A stretch of DNA of 64,000 nt from NCBI GenBank assembly GCA_002104935.1, contig MCGT01000002.1:1426001-1490000 (forward strand), read 5' to 3'. This DNA comes from Hesseltinella vesiculosa (Eukaryota; Mucoromycota; Mucoromycetes; Mucorales; Cunninghamellaceae). A program made the position numbers and the translations under genes. Under the pieces are notes generated by a model. The model was given only the letters and a program-made list of their open reading frames with translations. It did not search any database and was not told the DNA's origin. Shown piece by piece: positions 23,677 through 36,389 of the stretch; within the stretch, counting starts at the first letter, position 1; each line of letters opens with the position of its first letter.

Positions 23677-23758
23677 GTAGATGTGTCCGAGTGGTCTAAG
23701 GAGCCAGGTTTAGGCCCTGGTCACGAAAGTGGCGCGAGTTCGAACCTCGTCATCTACA
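23677..23758 (+). tRNA. tRNA-Leu (anticodon UAG)
   Basis: A class II tRNA without intron. The acceptor stem GTAGATG pairs with CATCTAC. The anticodon stem CCAGG/CCTGG encloses loop TTTAGGC, giving anticodon UAG, which reads CUN leucine codons. A long variable arm (TCACGAAAGTGG) is present, as expected for leucine. The T-arm contains the B-box core GTTCGAACC. A T7 run follows directly at 23760-23767 as RNA polymerase III terminator. CCA is not encoded. Confidence 0.95.
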
Positions 23759-23759
23759 A

Positions 23760-23767
23760 TTTTTTTG
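23760..23767 (+). terminator. Pol III terminator of tRNA-Leu
   Basis: A T run immediately downstream of the tRNA 3' end. Confidence 0.85.
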
Positions 23768-24210
23768 CTTTCTGGAAAAAGATCAGTTTTTGCTATGTTT
23801 TCCTATTTTTTTTACAGTGTTAGCATATAGAGACTCCCGTAGATACTGTTAACAAATGAACTATACAAGACGTTTCAGAAATTTTGTGGATAATGAGGTT
23901 ACACAAGTCTCGAAATTGTCCAATGAAGTGCATTTTCTGTTTTTGGAAGACCCATCCATTGGCATGCTTGCTTTATTATTGCAGAGAATCCCAGACATCA
24001 TTTGACGACTGCCAGGTAGTTCTCTGAGCTGTGAAAAAAAAAGACTGGCGAAACAAGCGGACAAAATGCTTTTGTGCGGGTGAAATCTTCCCTCAGCTGT
24101 CTGGGAGAGCTGCAATTTTAATCATTGTCATTTCTCTCCATTTGTACTGGTATGAAAAATGGGGTGTGAATCGACTTGACTGTGATTTTTTGATCTGATC
24201 ACCAGGAGGT
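23768..24210. other. intergenic region, no gene seen
   Basis: About 440 bp between the tRNA terminator and the palindromic repeat. One 84-codon minus-strand frame exists without family features and is not called. Confidence 0.5.
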
Positions 24211-24788
24211 AATTGGAGGTGTCAAAACGAAGCTGGTCACAAGTTGACAGGGCAACCTTCTCCAATCAACCTGCTTTTTTCAGCACCACCATCACTCATG
24301 CATTTGCCCACCTATGCAAAATTTCACATCGATCTAACAATTCATGTTGTGCAGTGATTTACTTTTTTTTTTTCATTGATTCCCCTATTCAATCTCCGAC
24401 CGGTGCCTGCGATACCTGGCTGGTGCGCGCAGGACAATCCCAAAACAATTCGAAGGTCCAACTTTCTCCAAAGCAATCCAAAAGTCCCGATTTGATGAAG
24501 AATACCATCACGACCTTGATCATGTTGTGCATGACGATGGCACCAGCTTTCGCTGTAACCAATTATTATGTGTGCATCAGCCAGGCATCGCAGGCACTGG
24601 TCGGAGACTGAGTGTGGGAATCAATGAAAAAAAAAAAAAAAAAAAAAAGTAATCACTGCACAACATGAATAGTTAGATCGATGTGAAATTTTGCATAGGT
24701 GGGCAAATGGTGGTGCTGAAAAAAGCAGGTTGATTGGAGAAAGTCGCCCTGTCAACTTGTGACCAGCTTCGCTTTGACACCTCTAATT
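24211..24788. mobile_element. palindromic short repeat element (MITE/foldback-like), copy 1
   Basis: Two inverted arms of about 220 bp (24211-24431 and 24569-24788) flank a spacer of about 137 bp. Outer ends are AATTGGAGGTGTCAAAACGA on the left and its near-exact reverse complement on the right, which ends at AATT. The arms stay alignable throughout, including the GTGAAATTTTGCATAGGTGG segment, and differ by scattered substitutions and A/T run length. The AATT at both ends may be target duplication or part of the arm. No transposase is encoded. A related copy lies at about 30835-31150. Most likely a non-autonomous DNA transposon; the family is unknown. Confidence 0.75.
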
Positions 24789-24940
24789 TGCTAGCTAAAA
24801 AAAAATGAAAATCGGTCATTTTCGCGAGGGATCCCGCTTGACGAGTATTCTAAACATCATTCTCCTCATCTTTAAATGGACAAAAACAAAAGCAGTGGCA
24901 CTCGAAAAGGCAGATTTATTTTGGCACACTAGCGAAAAAT

Positions 24941-27065
24941 CTAGAGTTTGCTATTGTTGGTGCCGGCGAGGGAGATGACAAGGTCGGCAGCGTCGACGAG
25001 GTCGTTTGGGTGGGCAGCGATGTCGGAGACACAGCCGTGGATGGGACTTTTGACGACGGTTTCCATTTTCATGGCGGTGATGACAAAGAGCTGTTGCCCA
25101 GGCTGGACGAGGTCACCTTGTTGGACATTGATTTCGACAAGCATGCCGGTCAGGGGGGCGCCAACGTGTCCAGGGTCTTGGGGGTTTGCCTTTGAGCGGA
25201 GGCCGGAGCCGGTGGCGGCTCGGCGGGCGAGGGTGAGGGAAAAGGCAGGGTGGTCAGGTAGCGTGGATTGTACGTGGCCGGAAAATTCGTCTGGAAATCG
25301 GTTGGTTTGGATGGTGTCGATTTGAAAGGTATGGGCAGAGCGGCGATTGTTGTCATTGGTGAGGGTGACGTTGAAAGCATCGCCGGGTTTGAACTGCATC
25401 AGCGTGTTGGTGGGTGCAGTGCCATGAATTTCGTTTTGCCATAGGTGCTGGGTGAGAGCTTGACGACGTTGGGTCCATGGTAGGCTGGCTTGGATCAAGC
25501 GCTCCATGCTACTCTCCAATGCGTGAGTGTGGCTCAAGTGCAGGTCTGGGGTCAAGTAGTCGCGGTCGAGCACAAGTGCGGTCAGGAAGTCAAGGTTGGT
25601 GTCGACGCCGGTAATGATCGTGTTTTTCAGGGCGTGGGCGATCTTTGCCAAGGCATCGTCCAACGAACGACCGGTGACAATGATCTTGGCCAGCAACGAG
25701 TCAAAGGTCTACCAGGATAAAAAAAAAAGAATGGTCAACACGGCGGTCATGAGTGGCTGTGAAGGGGATGGTTACGGGGTGGACGGAGGTGCCAGGTTGG
25801 ATCCAGGTGTCGACACGCAGACCAAAGGTGCTCGTGGTGGGAAAGGAAGCGTGGGTGATCTGACCAACAGAGAGCATGTGGTTGTTGGAGGGTGATTCGG
25901 CGACGACACGGGCTTGGATGGCAACGAGCCTGCTTGATTGAGCAAATTGGTAGATGGCGTCTTGAGAGGGAATAAGCTGGGGCAGGTGTTGGCCAAGGGC
26001 GATGAGGATTTGGGTTTGGACGAGGTCGATTTGGGTGATCTGCTCGGTGACGGTGTGCTCGACCTGGATACGGGGGTTGATTTCCAAAAAGTAAAACTGG
26101 TCTTGGGTGACAAGGAACTCGACTGTACCGACGGAGTTGTAGCTGATGTGGCGGGCCAATTTCAGAGCAGCTTGGTGGATGGATGTGCGCAGGGCATCAG
26201 GTAAAAACGAAGGGGCGATCTAAGCGAAAGAGATTGGTTATGGCTGCTTCCTGGCTTTTGAAAGGTTACCTCAAGGACCTTTTGGTAGCGACGTTGGATG
26301 GAGCAGTCGCGTTCTAGGAGGTGGAGGACATGGCCATGGTGGTCAGCAACGATTTGAACTTCAATGTGCTTGGCGTCGACGATGGCTTTTTCCAGAAAGA
26401 CTTGCTTGGAGGGTGATTCATTCATGCAGCGCTGAAATGCCTGGTTGACTTGATCGGGTTGATGCACGAGGCGGATGCCACGACCGCCACCGCCGTCACG
26501 AGCTTTGAGCATGATGGGGTAACCGTGTTTGGCAGCAAAGGCATGGATTTGATCAGTGGATTCGAGGGACGATGCTGTACCGGGGATGACAGAGACACCT
26601 GCTGCCTGGGCCTGTTGGCGGGCAGATACCTTGTCGCCGACGGCTAGGATGCATTCGGGGGAGGGGCCAATAAAGCGAATGTTGTTCTGTGCGCATTGGC
26701 GGCTGAGCTGGTCTGATTCCGATAGAAACCCATAGCCAGGGTGAATCATGGTAGCCTCGACGCTATGGGAAGGGTTAAGTGTGGTGTGCTGGGAAATGAA
26801 TGCTTTACCTTTTCGCAATGTCGATGATGTGTTGAACGTTTAAAAAAGACGCGGCAGAAGAGAGCTGGACAGACTGATCGGCATGAGCGCAATGAGAAGT
26901 GTCTTGGGCTGAGTAGACTGCAACGGTTTGGTAGCCAAGTTGGGAAGCTGCCGTTAACACACGGATGGCAATTTCACCTCGATTGGCAACAAGGATCTTT
27001 TGGGGCTGGTTCATGAACTCGTTGGGTATGAAAAAAGTAGGAAAAGGAAAAAGAGAAGCGGCCAT
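24941..27065 (-). CDS. biotin carboxylase-BCCP protein of pyruvate carboxylase type, lacking carboxyltransferase
   Basis: Four exons (26809-27065, 26270-26762, 25776-26219, 24941-25708) code 653 residues. The biotin carboxylase domain (about 20-460) is complete by motif: KILVANRGEIAIRV, HPGYGFLSESD, the glycine-rich ARDGGGGRGIR, HIEVQIVADHHGHVLHLLER and FLEINPRIQVEHTVTEQIT. The C-terminus is a biotinyl domain with the acceptor lysine in AMKME (about 612). The linker SKANPQDPGHVGAPLTGMLV closely resembles the stretch before the biotinyl domain of pyruvate carboxylase. The pyruvate carboxyltransferase domain that normally sits between them is absent. The protein could make carboxybiotin from ATP and bicarbonate and pass it to a separate carboxyltransferase, as acyl-CoA carboxylase alpha subunits do. 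No strong mitochondrial presequence is seen. Substrate is undetermined. Confidence 0.85.
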
Positions 27066-27141
27066 ATAAAAAATTCAGGTTGTGTGAAAAAAAAAAAGGG
27101 GGGATAATTTTGCTGACAGCGTGTGGGAAGCCAGGCAAGAA

Positions 27142-27444
27142 TTATGCGAGCAAGAGGAGTTGGAGGGCTGTTCGTAGTAAATCATGACAACCAAAGATGA
27201 TGACTTCTAAAAGACCGAGTACACGACCAAACTGATAGGTGACGTAGATAATGGCAAAGAGAAACAGGACGGTGACGGCCAGTATGCCATTCAGTTGGTA
27301 CGTTTCCAATCGATCCAGCAGGTGTCCTTTGTGAATGACGGTAGTTTTGGTCCGAGGCCATTTTTTAAACGTTAGGAGTTTGCTTGGGGTGCGTCGTTGT
27401 GGCCATAGCCTGATTGTCCAGCGCCGGAACCATCTCGCAATCAT
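27142..27444 (-). CDS. small single-pass or hairpin membrane protein, unrecognised
   Basis: One uninterrupted frame of 100 residues; I do not recognise it. The N-terminal half is basic (ARWFRRWTIRLWPQRRTPSK). The C-terminal half is strongly hydrophobic (GILAVTVLFLFAIIYVTYQF, then VLGLLEVIIFGCHDLLRTAL), giving one or two membrane segments. The basic front followed by helices would fit a mitochondrial or ER membrane peptide. It lies only 76 bp upstream of the biotin carboxylase gene on the same strand. Coding status is uncertain because length is short and no relative is known to me. Confidence 0.4.
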   Translation of the reverse strand: MIARWFRRWTIRLWPQRRTPSKLLTFKKWPRTKTTVIHKGHLLDRLETYQLNGILAVTVLFLFAIIYVTYQFGRVLGLLEVIIFGCHDLLRTALQLLLLA

Positions 27445-27838
27445 AATGAGACAAAAAAAAGGACAAAGAAAAAAGAGGGGAGACCGCTTTTTCTGTTGGT
27501 GCCCTTTTGTTGACAGTGCGGCCGAATTTGGAAACCCACTTTTTTTTTTTTTTTTGATTCAGCCTGCTCATCGTTTCTTTTTAAAATCACGGGTGAAAGC
27601 CCTGGCTTTGCAGTCTCTCCCTTCTGTCCTCTTCCTGGTCTTCTTTCCATTGACGCTGACATTTTGTGAAACATCACCGCCAAAGAGAGCGGAGCCAATG
27701 GCTGGAAAAAAGGATGTCGGCCAGATCAATTCCGTTTTCCCCCCCTTTTTTTTCCCCTTCCACTCTTGAGCCTGTGTTTGACGTTAAAGATTTGAATACC
27801 CCCCCCTTTGTACATCACGGTGATACTACACTTACAGC
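27445..27838. other. divergent intergenic region
   Basis: Promoter region between the small membrane protein and the CaMK gene, with T runs and a pyrimidine stretch at about 27740-27765. No gene was seen. Confidence 0.55.
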
Positions 27839-29576
<1,738 letters not shown>

Positions 29577-29667
29577 CCTCTCTCACTCTCACTCTCTGTC
29601 TCTCAGCTCGAACCGCATTAAAAAATAAAACAGACATGCGTCGACCCAATTTTTTTAATACAAAGCG

Positions 29668-30522
29668 CTAATCAATGAGTCTCTTTCTACGGAAATAAGA
29701 TCGAAGGTACAGAATTTGCCAAATGCCTAAGCTAACAAGTGTAAACAAGGAGATCAGGCTGAACCATTTGACTCGGTCGTTGGTGGATTCTGAGCCGACG
29801 GGCAAAAAAAAAAAAAAAACATGGATGAGCAAACTTACTTCACTTTTGGTGTGGACGCAGTTACCGTTGGTATTTCGCATGCGAGCTTCACGGCCTTTAA
29901 GGTAATTCATTTCATTCAAGATATCGTTGACCATGGCTTCCAGCACGCGGGTCTGCTCTTCCAAGTTGGGCAGGTGCTTGGTCTTTGTGATTTCTTCAAT
30001 CGTCTTTGCTTCGGTGCCTACATTGACTTCTAAATCAACTTCACGCTTGTAATCAGAGGAAGGAAGGAAGCCTTTTCAAAAGGAAAAAGGAAGATGTAAG
30101 TTGGCGCCAATGGGTCCTCATCTTTCCTTTACCATCATCCAAAGTGTTGGTAAAACAAATGTTGATGTTGCCGTCATGGAGAGTATCAAAAGCATTGACA
30201 AACTCGTTGCGAATGTTACGTTTTTTGTTATAGACATTAGGATGTTCTCCATCCTCTACAATCTATGAATGAGAAAAAAAAAAATATGAGTACAAATATT
30301 TGATGGTTAGAGCGAGCTACTTGCCTCGTAATCCACGCGTTGATTGAAGCCGTCGGCCACGCTGACAGTAACCAACACCTTGGTATCTTTTGGTACATAC
30401 TGAGCAAAGCATCGTTGTGTAGAGCCAATGTCATCGGCCTTGGCAGCTAAAAGATCAAACTTGATGGCTGATGAATAACCAACAAGGCTGGCTGCCAAGC
30501 AAAGCAAGAGAGCTGGTCGCAT
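29668..30522 (-). CDS. ERV25: p24-family cargo receptor, Erv25/p24-delta type
   Basis: A type I membrane protein of COPII/COPI vesicles that helps sort cargo between ER and Golgi. Four exons (30325-30522, 30133-30262, 29865-30071, 29668-29789) code 218 residues. It starts with a signal peptide (ALLLCLAASLVGYSSA). A GOLD domain follows with two cysteines (QRCFAQYVP and NINICFTN), then a coiled-coil (TRVLEAMVNDILNEMNYLKGRE). The diagnostic RMRNTNESTNDRVKWFSLIS stretch leads into the membrane helix, and the cytosolic tail is short and basic, ending RSYFRRKRLID. Length is typical (about 210-220). The first intron has a GC donor (TACGAG then GCAAGT). It lies tail-to-tail with the CaMK gene, stop codons about 90 bp apart. 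p24-delta over other subfamilies is a judgement from the tail and N-terminus. Confidence 0.9.
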
Positions 30523-30834
30523 TGATTCGAGATGAAAACTAAATTGAAAAGGGGGAAAAAAAAAATATAAAATTTTGGCCTCTCCTCAAGGAGACACTTT
30601 AACTCCGCCCATTGGCTGGCCTAGAACTCCGAGGCTCCATTTTTTTTTTTTTTGACATGTTCATCTTTGGGATTTGTGGCAAGCTCGGTGGTTTTTTTGG
30701 GCCGAAAGTATTTTTTTGGCCTGAAAACCAACCGCCAGCTTATTTTCAAGTGCGCGCGAATTCATATCTAATACACGCAAAGCAATGGGTCATCAGGGAA
30801 TGTACATTCTCTCTTGCCCGAGTTGGACCGCGCA

Positions 30835-31150
30835 CGTCAAGGACGACAATGACGCTTCTTTTATCAAATGGGGTTGGACATTGGGCCTTTGGATTGCTTT
30901 GGAGAAAATTGGACTTTTGCCTCTCCAATTGCCTGCGTGCACCAGCCAGGTATGGAACGTATGGGCGGAGGTTGAAATGAGCCACCCAAATTTCGATTGA
31001 GCAAGTTGCTACACAGCACGATTGAGTGATCGTATCTGTGTGAAATTTTGTACGGGTGCGCAAATGCATGACTGATGGCGGTGCCGAAAAAATCAGGTCG
31101 ATTGGTAAAGGTCGCCCAGCCAACTATTGAACAGCTTCGTTTTGTCAATG
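30835..31150. mobile_element. dispersed repeat related to the palindromic element, copy 2
   Basis: Reads in the opposite orientation to the copy at 24211-24788. It shares its core (TTGGATTGCTTTGGAGAAA, GCACCAGCCAGGTAT) and one arm (GTGAAATTTTG, then GCAAATGCATGA, then GTCGCCC, then CAGCTTCGTTTTG). Only one arm is recognisable, so it is a truncated or strongly diverged copy. Boundaries are approximate. It lies in the upstream region of the Erv25 gene. Confidence 0.6.
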
Positions 31151-31434
31151 ACGATTCCCCATCGATCTGAAAAGCCAAAGCAGCCCGTTTTTCTTTTTCG
31201 ACAGCAGCAACCCCGTTTTCCTTGCACTATCCTCGATTATTTCAAATAAAATAAAGAACGACGTCAGAGCGAGAGCTCCGCTGGGAAAACCTATTCTAAT
31301 CCCACTCTGTTTTCAAGCGTCAAACGGCAACAATTTTGCAAAACATACAACTTTTGAAAACGAAAGCTGTAAAATACGTGTAGAAAATGAAAAAAAAAAA
31401 AAAAGTAGCGAGGGAGAATAAAAAAAAAAGGTGC

Positions 31435-33663
31435 CTATGTATCTGTGATTTCATTGATGGTAGGAGAGCTAGCAGAAAGATCTTTCTTGACAGCCAACTG
31501 CTGATCCAAAAGTGCTTCGTCACTTTCATGGCTGTCATCGTCGCTTTGCACTTGTCCTCGCTCATCACATCTGCATTCAAAGAAAAAGAAATCAGACATT
31601 TGATTTTTTTTTCTCTACTGGAATACTTACTTTAGCAGTTTAGGGTCAAAAACGGCGCCAGGAAAGACGTACAAGCCGTTTTGCACAAACGTCCACATGT
31701 GATCCGATGGAGGTGGCTGGTTAGCTAGAGGCAGCACAATATCATTGGGGATTCGGCTGAGCGCCTTGCTTTCGTCGGACAAGGCACTGCCGCCAGGGAG
31801 TTTTGTGTGTTTTAGGTCCCAATCCAGCATGCGACAGAGCTCAGGCACGATGTCGTCAGAGTTGCCAAGCAATTGCACGTCAAAGGTCATATGAGTGATA
31901 GGTGTTCGGTTGATGAGGATTTGTGGTACGCTATGAGGAATATGGGTCATGATGTCGGACACAGGAGCCACCTTGAGAGAAGATCCCATGACGATAAGCA
32001 AATCCACCTGTTCTGTATCAATTGCCAGCAACCGATCAAATTCATCCGGCAGCTTTTCACCAAAAAATGTAATGTCCTGCAGAGAAGAGAGTGAGCTGCA
32101 ATGGAAAAAAAAAAGACCGTTTCTTTACAGGCTTCATGATGGAAACACCTCGGGGTGGATCATAGGCATCCTCGTCATCGCTGACATTCGACGCAGGTTT
32201 TACAGGGGAAGGAGCCGAGGCACATTTAGGGCAAGGTGGGACCATCTAGAAAAGGGGAGAATGAGCTTCACTTTTCTGCGTCCCACGTTCATTTTCTTTT
32301 ACCTGCTGGTAGATGGCATCCTCGATGTCCTTGCCTTGGCATTTGTAATCACAGGTAACGCAGCTGGCAGTAGCAAAGCTTCCGTGACAGTTGACAAGAT
32401 TGTTGATGCCAACCTTGTGTTCGAGGGTGTCGATGTTTTGGGTGTAGTTGCGCAGCAGCTTGCCTTTATCTTCGACAAGCTTGACAAATACATGGCTGGG
32501 GCTTGGTTCATACTTGCCTGGGTACACTTCACGAGCAAAAGAGTAAAAGATCTCTGGCATTTCACGAAAGTAGTCAATGTCAAACATTTGTTGCGGGTCA
32601 TCCAATTCGTATTCTTGGAGGCGAGAGTAAATGCCAGATTCAGATCGGAAGTCGGGAATGCCACAGGACACTGACACGCCGGCGCCTGTGACGATCATGA
32701 TCTTTTTGGCATCACGAATCAATTGGACCACGTCCTGCAGGGTGTTCACATTGTCCAATCGATCACGTTTGCGCAGATAACGGGTGACTATGCTGCGCAA
32801 GACCTTGGCGAGTTCGATAGCTTGCGTCGCGACAATCACATGAGGAGGCTATGGTCAGGATTGAGAGGTAAATAGATCACCTCTTTCAGCAAAGGGAGCT
32901 TACCAGGTCAAGGCCAAATGCCTCTAATAATCTAGCAATAGGTTCTCGTCGTTCAATAGCATACTTGTCAAAAAATTTCATAAAGCCTACAGAAATGGAT
33001 GAGCAAGTGTATTTCTTTCGCTTTCTAGCATTACCAATCTTGCGGGCGTCTTGCCTGATGTCTTCCTTTTCCTCTTCCGTGAAGCTTTCCCATGCTGTAA
33101 GAAAATGTCAGTGTCCTATCGCTCCCTACGGTATGTTGGCTACTTACGTAAAATGATTTCTTCGATTTGGTCTTCTTGATCTGGTTGCTGGTCAGAGTCA
33201 CTGTGTTTGCGATTCTTGTCCAAGCTCAAGGCCGCGTGGATCAATTCCTCATCCGAGCCGATATCGCTTTCCGAGTCATGGTCACTTTCTTCTTCAGCCC
33301 AGTCGCCATCGGATTCCTCGTTGTACTCGTCTTCAAAATATGGGTGAGGCATCGGTTTGACTGTTTAAAAAAAAAAATTGTAGCATAAAAAAAAACAAAG
33401 TTTGTTTCTCAGAAGCGGTAGCCATTGGCCATGTGCAAACGTATTTTCTTCCATGCTATCTCTCTTCACCGAGTAGACTGTCTTTTTCAATAGGGTCTTT
33501 GAAAAAAAAAGGTATTACCTTGATCGTTCTGTCGTGACCGTTTGGCCATAGGTTGATCAGTTTGCATAGCATCGCTTGGGGCATCATGGTCGACAGCTCG
33601 TTTTAAAGGTGACGACGAGCTAGGTTCAAGGTTATCATTTAAACCGGGTTTTGACGCATTCAT
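31435..33663 (-). CDS. NAD-dependent protein deacetylase, class I sirtuin (Sir2/Hst1/SIRT1-like)
   Basis: Removes acetyl groups from lysines using NAD+, typically on histones in the nucleus. Eight exons (33519-33663, 33148-33360, 33035-33094, 32904-32986, 32303-32848, 32129-32245, 31631-32076, 31435-31570) code 581 residues. The N-terminus is acidic and Ser-rich (EESDGDWAEEESDHDSESD). The catalytic core holds the NAD site GAGVSVSCGIPDFRS, NYTQNIDTLE, catalytic His in NCHGSFATASC, first zinc pair CVTC, second zinc pair CPKC, IMKPDITFFGE and IVMGSSLKV. Between CPKC and IMKP there is an acidic, Asp/Ser insertion. GSSL, the INRTP that follows, and the N-terminal extension fit the SIRT1-type class. 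A GTATAC-like NLS is not evident, but AKRSRQND near residue 43 is basic. Start is the first Met of a Ser/Pro-rich first exon. Confidence 0.93.
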
Positions 33664-34103
33664 TGTGTAGCTATTGGTGGTAAGGAGCCAGCACTTGGGG
33701 AAGGTAAAAAAAAAAAAAAAAGAAGAGAGAGAGAGAGAGAGAGAGACGGTGAGACTGCAAAAAAAAAAAAAGCAATAAACAAAGCCTGCGAGACTCCGCT
33801 TCCACAACTACAGAGGCATTCAATAATGACACGAAAAAGCGTGGAAAACGAAATCCCATACGAGTAGAGAGAGAGGGGGGAGGGCACATTCCATCAATGC
33901 ATCGTGTTACAGGCAGGTATAAGAGATTGAGGGGAAGACTGGGAACGTAGGCCATGCCACCGCTGTCGCATTTCCAACAAATCATGGTTAACTACGACGT
34001 TTCAAACACCGATTTTTTTTTCTTTTTTTTTAGAGGTGATTCTTTCTTATTTTTCCAGTCTCCTGCTCTTTCTTTCATCTAAAAAAAATAAAACCTTTAC
34101 GCC
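33664..34103. other. divergent promoter region between sirtuin and delta-COP
   Basis: About 440 bp with a GA/CT microsatellite (33721-33745) and T runs near 34012-34032. No gene was seen. Confidence 0.6.
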
Positions 34104-36180
34104 ATGGTAATGAATTACAACATTGTTACATTTGTTAATTTCACACATCTTTTAGGTTGTATTAGCTGCTTCGATTGTGACAAAGAGTGGCAAAGGTACG
34201 ATGAAAAAAAAAGGGGGAGGGTAAACAAAATCGGCATTCTCATCTTGTTTGACACGTTGCTGATGTAGTGGTCATCTCTCGTCAATTCCGTGAATTCCAA
34301 CGCTCTCGCATCGAAGGTCTGCTTGCTTCGTTCCCTAAACTGACCAGCTCTGGACAGCAACATACCACGGTGGAAACTGAACACGTCCGCTATGTGTACC
34401 AGCCATTGGAAGATCTGTTCATGGTGCTAATTACCAACCGCCAGGTAAATGAACATTCATCTCCTGTTCTTCATGCTCACCCTTTTATTCTCCTTTGACG
34501 GTAGTCCAACATTTTACAAGATATCGAATCGTTACATTTGTTTGCTCGAGTAGTCACGGACACCTGTCGATCGTGCGATGAGCGAGATATTCTCAGCAAT
34601 GCCTTTGAGCTCCTGTTTGCCTTTGACGAAATCATTTCCGAAGGATTCCGAGAAAATGTGAACTTGTCACAAGTCAAGAACAACATTGACATGGAGAGTC
34701 ATGAAGAAAAGATTCAAGAAATCATTGCCAGAGTAAGTTTTTTTTTTTTTTAAAAAAAAAAAGACGCTCACTCGTCCCCCCCTTTTTTTTTAGAACAAAG
34801 AGCGAGAAGCCAAGGAAGAACTCAAGCGCCGGGCGAAGCAGTTTGACTTGCAACGCAAGGAAGCTTCTAAACGTGGCCAAGGCTTTATGCAAGGCAACTT
34901 CAGCAGCAACGGTGGAATGGGTGGTCGATTCTCGCCTTCGATGGAACCCTCACCTCAAACGGTCATCCCCACCTCGTACACCGACTCGTAAGACTGCACC
35001 GACATTTTGTACTGCACAGCTGACATATTTCAATCAATCAAATAGGCGCTCATCGACACCTACTGCTTCGTCTGCATCCAAAGCTCGTGGTATGAAACTC
35101 GGTCGCAAGCCAAAGACCGCCGATCTCTTTGAAGCCATCAAAACCGAAGTGGAAGAGCCTGTACCTCGTCCTTCATCAGCAGCACGCCAGCCTATTGCTG
35201 CTGTCAGTCAAGCACACCATCAAAAGTAAGAGCCTTTGCAATCTAGCGACTTTTTGCTGATATTTTTTTTTCTTGTTCATTCTTAGCGTGCATGTGTCGA
35301 TTGAGGAACGAGTGTCGATGTTGGCCAACGCAGACGGTGGTCTGGAGCAACTGGACATCAAGGGTGTTCTGACGCTCAAAATTGCTGACCCTAGCGTTGG
35401 TCGCATTCGATTGCAATTGGAAGCTGTGGACGACCCTTCTATTCAATTCAAGGTAAACGAAAGAGGCGAAAGAGTGAGTAGTAGGCTGGTCCTAATCCTA
35501 CTTCATCAACCATAGACACATCCCAACGTGGACAAAAATGTGTTCAAAAACGAAAAGGCAGTGCAGATGCGAGACATTTCGCGTGCGTTCCCTGTAAATC
35601 AAAACTTGGAAGTTGTCCGATGGAAATTCTCCTCGCAAGATGAAACAGCTGTGCCATTGTCAGGTAAGCTCTCGAGATGAAAAAGCAGCCTTTGCTTATT
35701 CTTTTTACCTAGTCAACTGCTGGCCCTCGCCTTCCGATAACGGCACTTGTGATGTCAACATTGAATATGAGTTAGAAGCCGAACATCTGGAACTAAAGGA
35801 CGTCGTGATTGCCATTCCACTTCCGTAAGTCTTCCAGACTGTCCTTGACGCTTTTAACATGAATTTTTTCATTTTTTTTTACTAGTGCGGAGCCTACAGT
35901 GACGGTGCATCAAGTGGACGGAAATTATTATGTCGACCCTCAACGACGTGTTATTGAGTGGCAGTTACCCGTGATCAATGCCAACAACAGATCAGGCTTA
36001 TTGGAATGTACTATCCCTGGATCGGATGTCAATGGCTTCTTCCCTGTCGCTGCTTCGTTTGTAGCCGAAAAATTGATCTGTGGCGTTGACGTCCTGACTG
36101 TCACCAACTTGGAAGCTGATACTGCTGCTGTCTTTTCCAAAGATGTTCTCTTGTCCACGGATGAATATATGGTTGGTTAA
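34104..36180 (+). CDS. RET2: coatomer subunit delta (delta-COP)
   Basis: Part of the COPI coat for Golgi-to-ER transport. Ten exons (34104-34106, 34156-34195, 34269-34444, 34505-34732, 34794-34987, 35046-35225, 35287-35452, 35516-35663, 35713-35824, 35886-36180) code 513 residues. The N-terminal longin-like domain runs from [20 protein letters not shown] through [21 protein letters not shown] charged helix rich in [15 protein letters not shown] and a Ser/Thr/Pro linker follow. The C-terminal mu-homology domain starts near [18 protein letters not shown] and includes NVEYELE-like [18 protein letters not shown] and the closing [19 protein letters not shown]. Length matches yeast Ret2 (546) and human ARCN1 (511). 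The first exon is just the ATG, as in RPL28, so the N-terminal residue comes from a three-base exon followed by a 49-nt intron. Confidence 0.95.
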
Positions 36181-36389
36181 ATCACCTCCTCTCCCATTTA
36201 GAACCCACTTTTTTTTTTTTTTTTTTTTTCGATTCACACTCCATGGCTCTTTCTTCTTTCAAAGTATAAATACTTTTTTTCACCATTATCCCCCCCCTCC
36301 CTACGTTTTTATTTTTTTTTTTTGCCTTTTATAAAAACTCTTTTTTTTTTTTGCTTTGAATCTACAGACATGTTTATTTTGAAATTCTT

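Noticed and set aside
25772..26159. Minus-strand frame continuing through the third intron of the biotin carboxylase gene
   Set aside because: Reading straight through adds an unrelated tail. Splicing at CCCC/GTAACC joins GTSVHP to TFDSLLAKIIV as the family requires.
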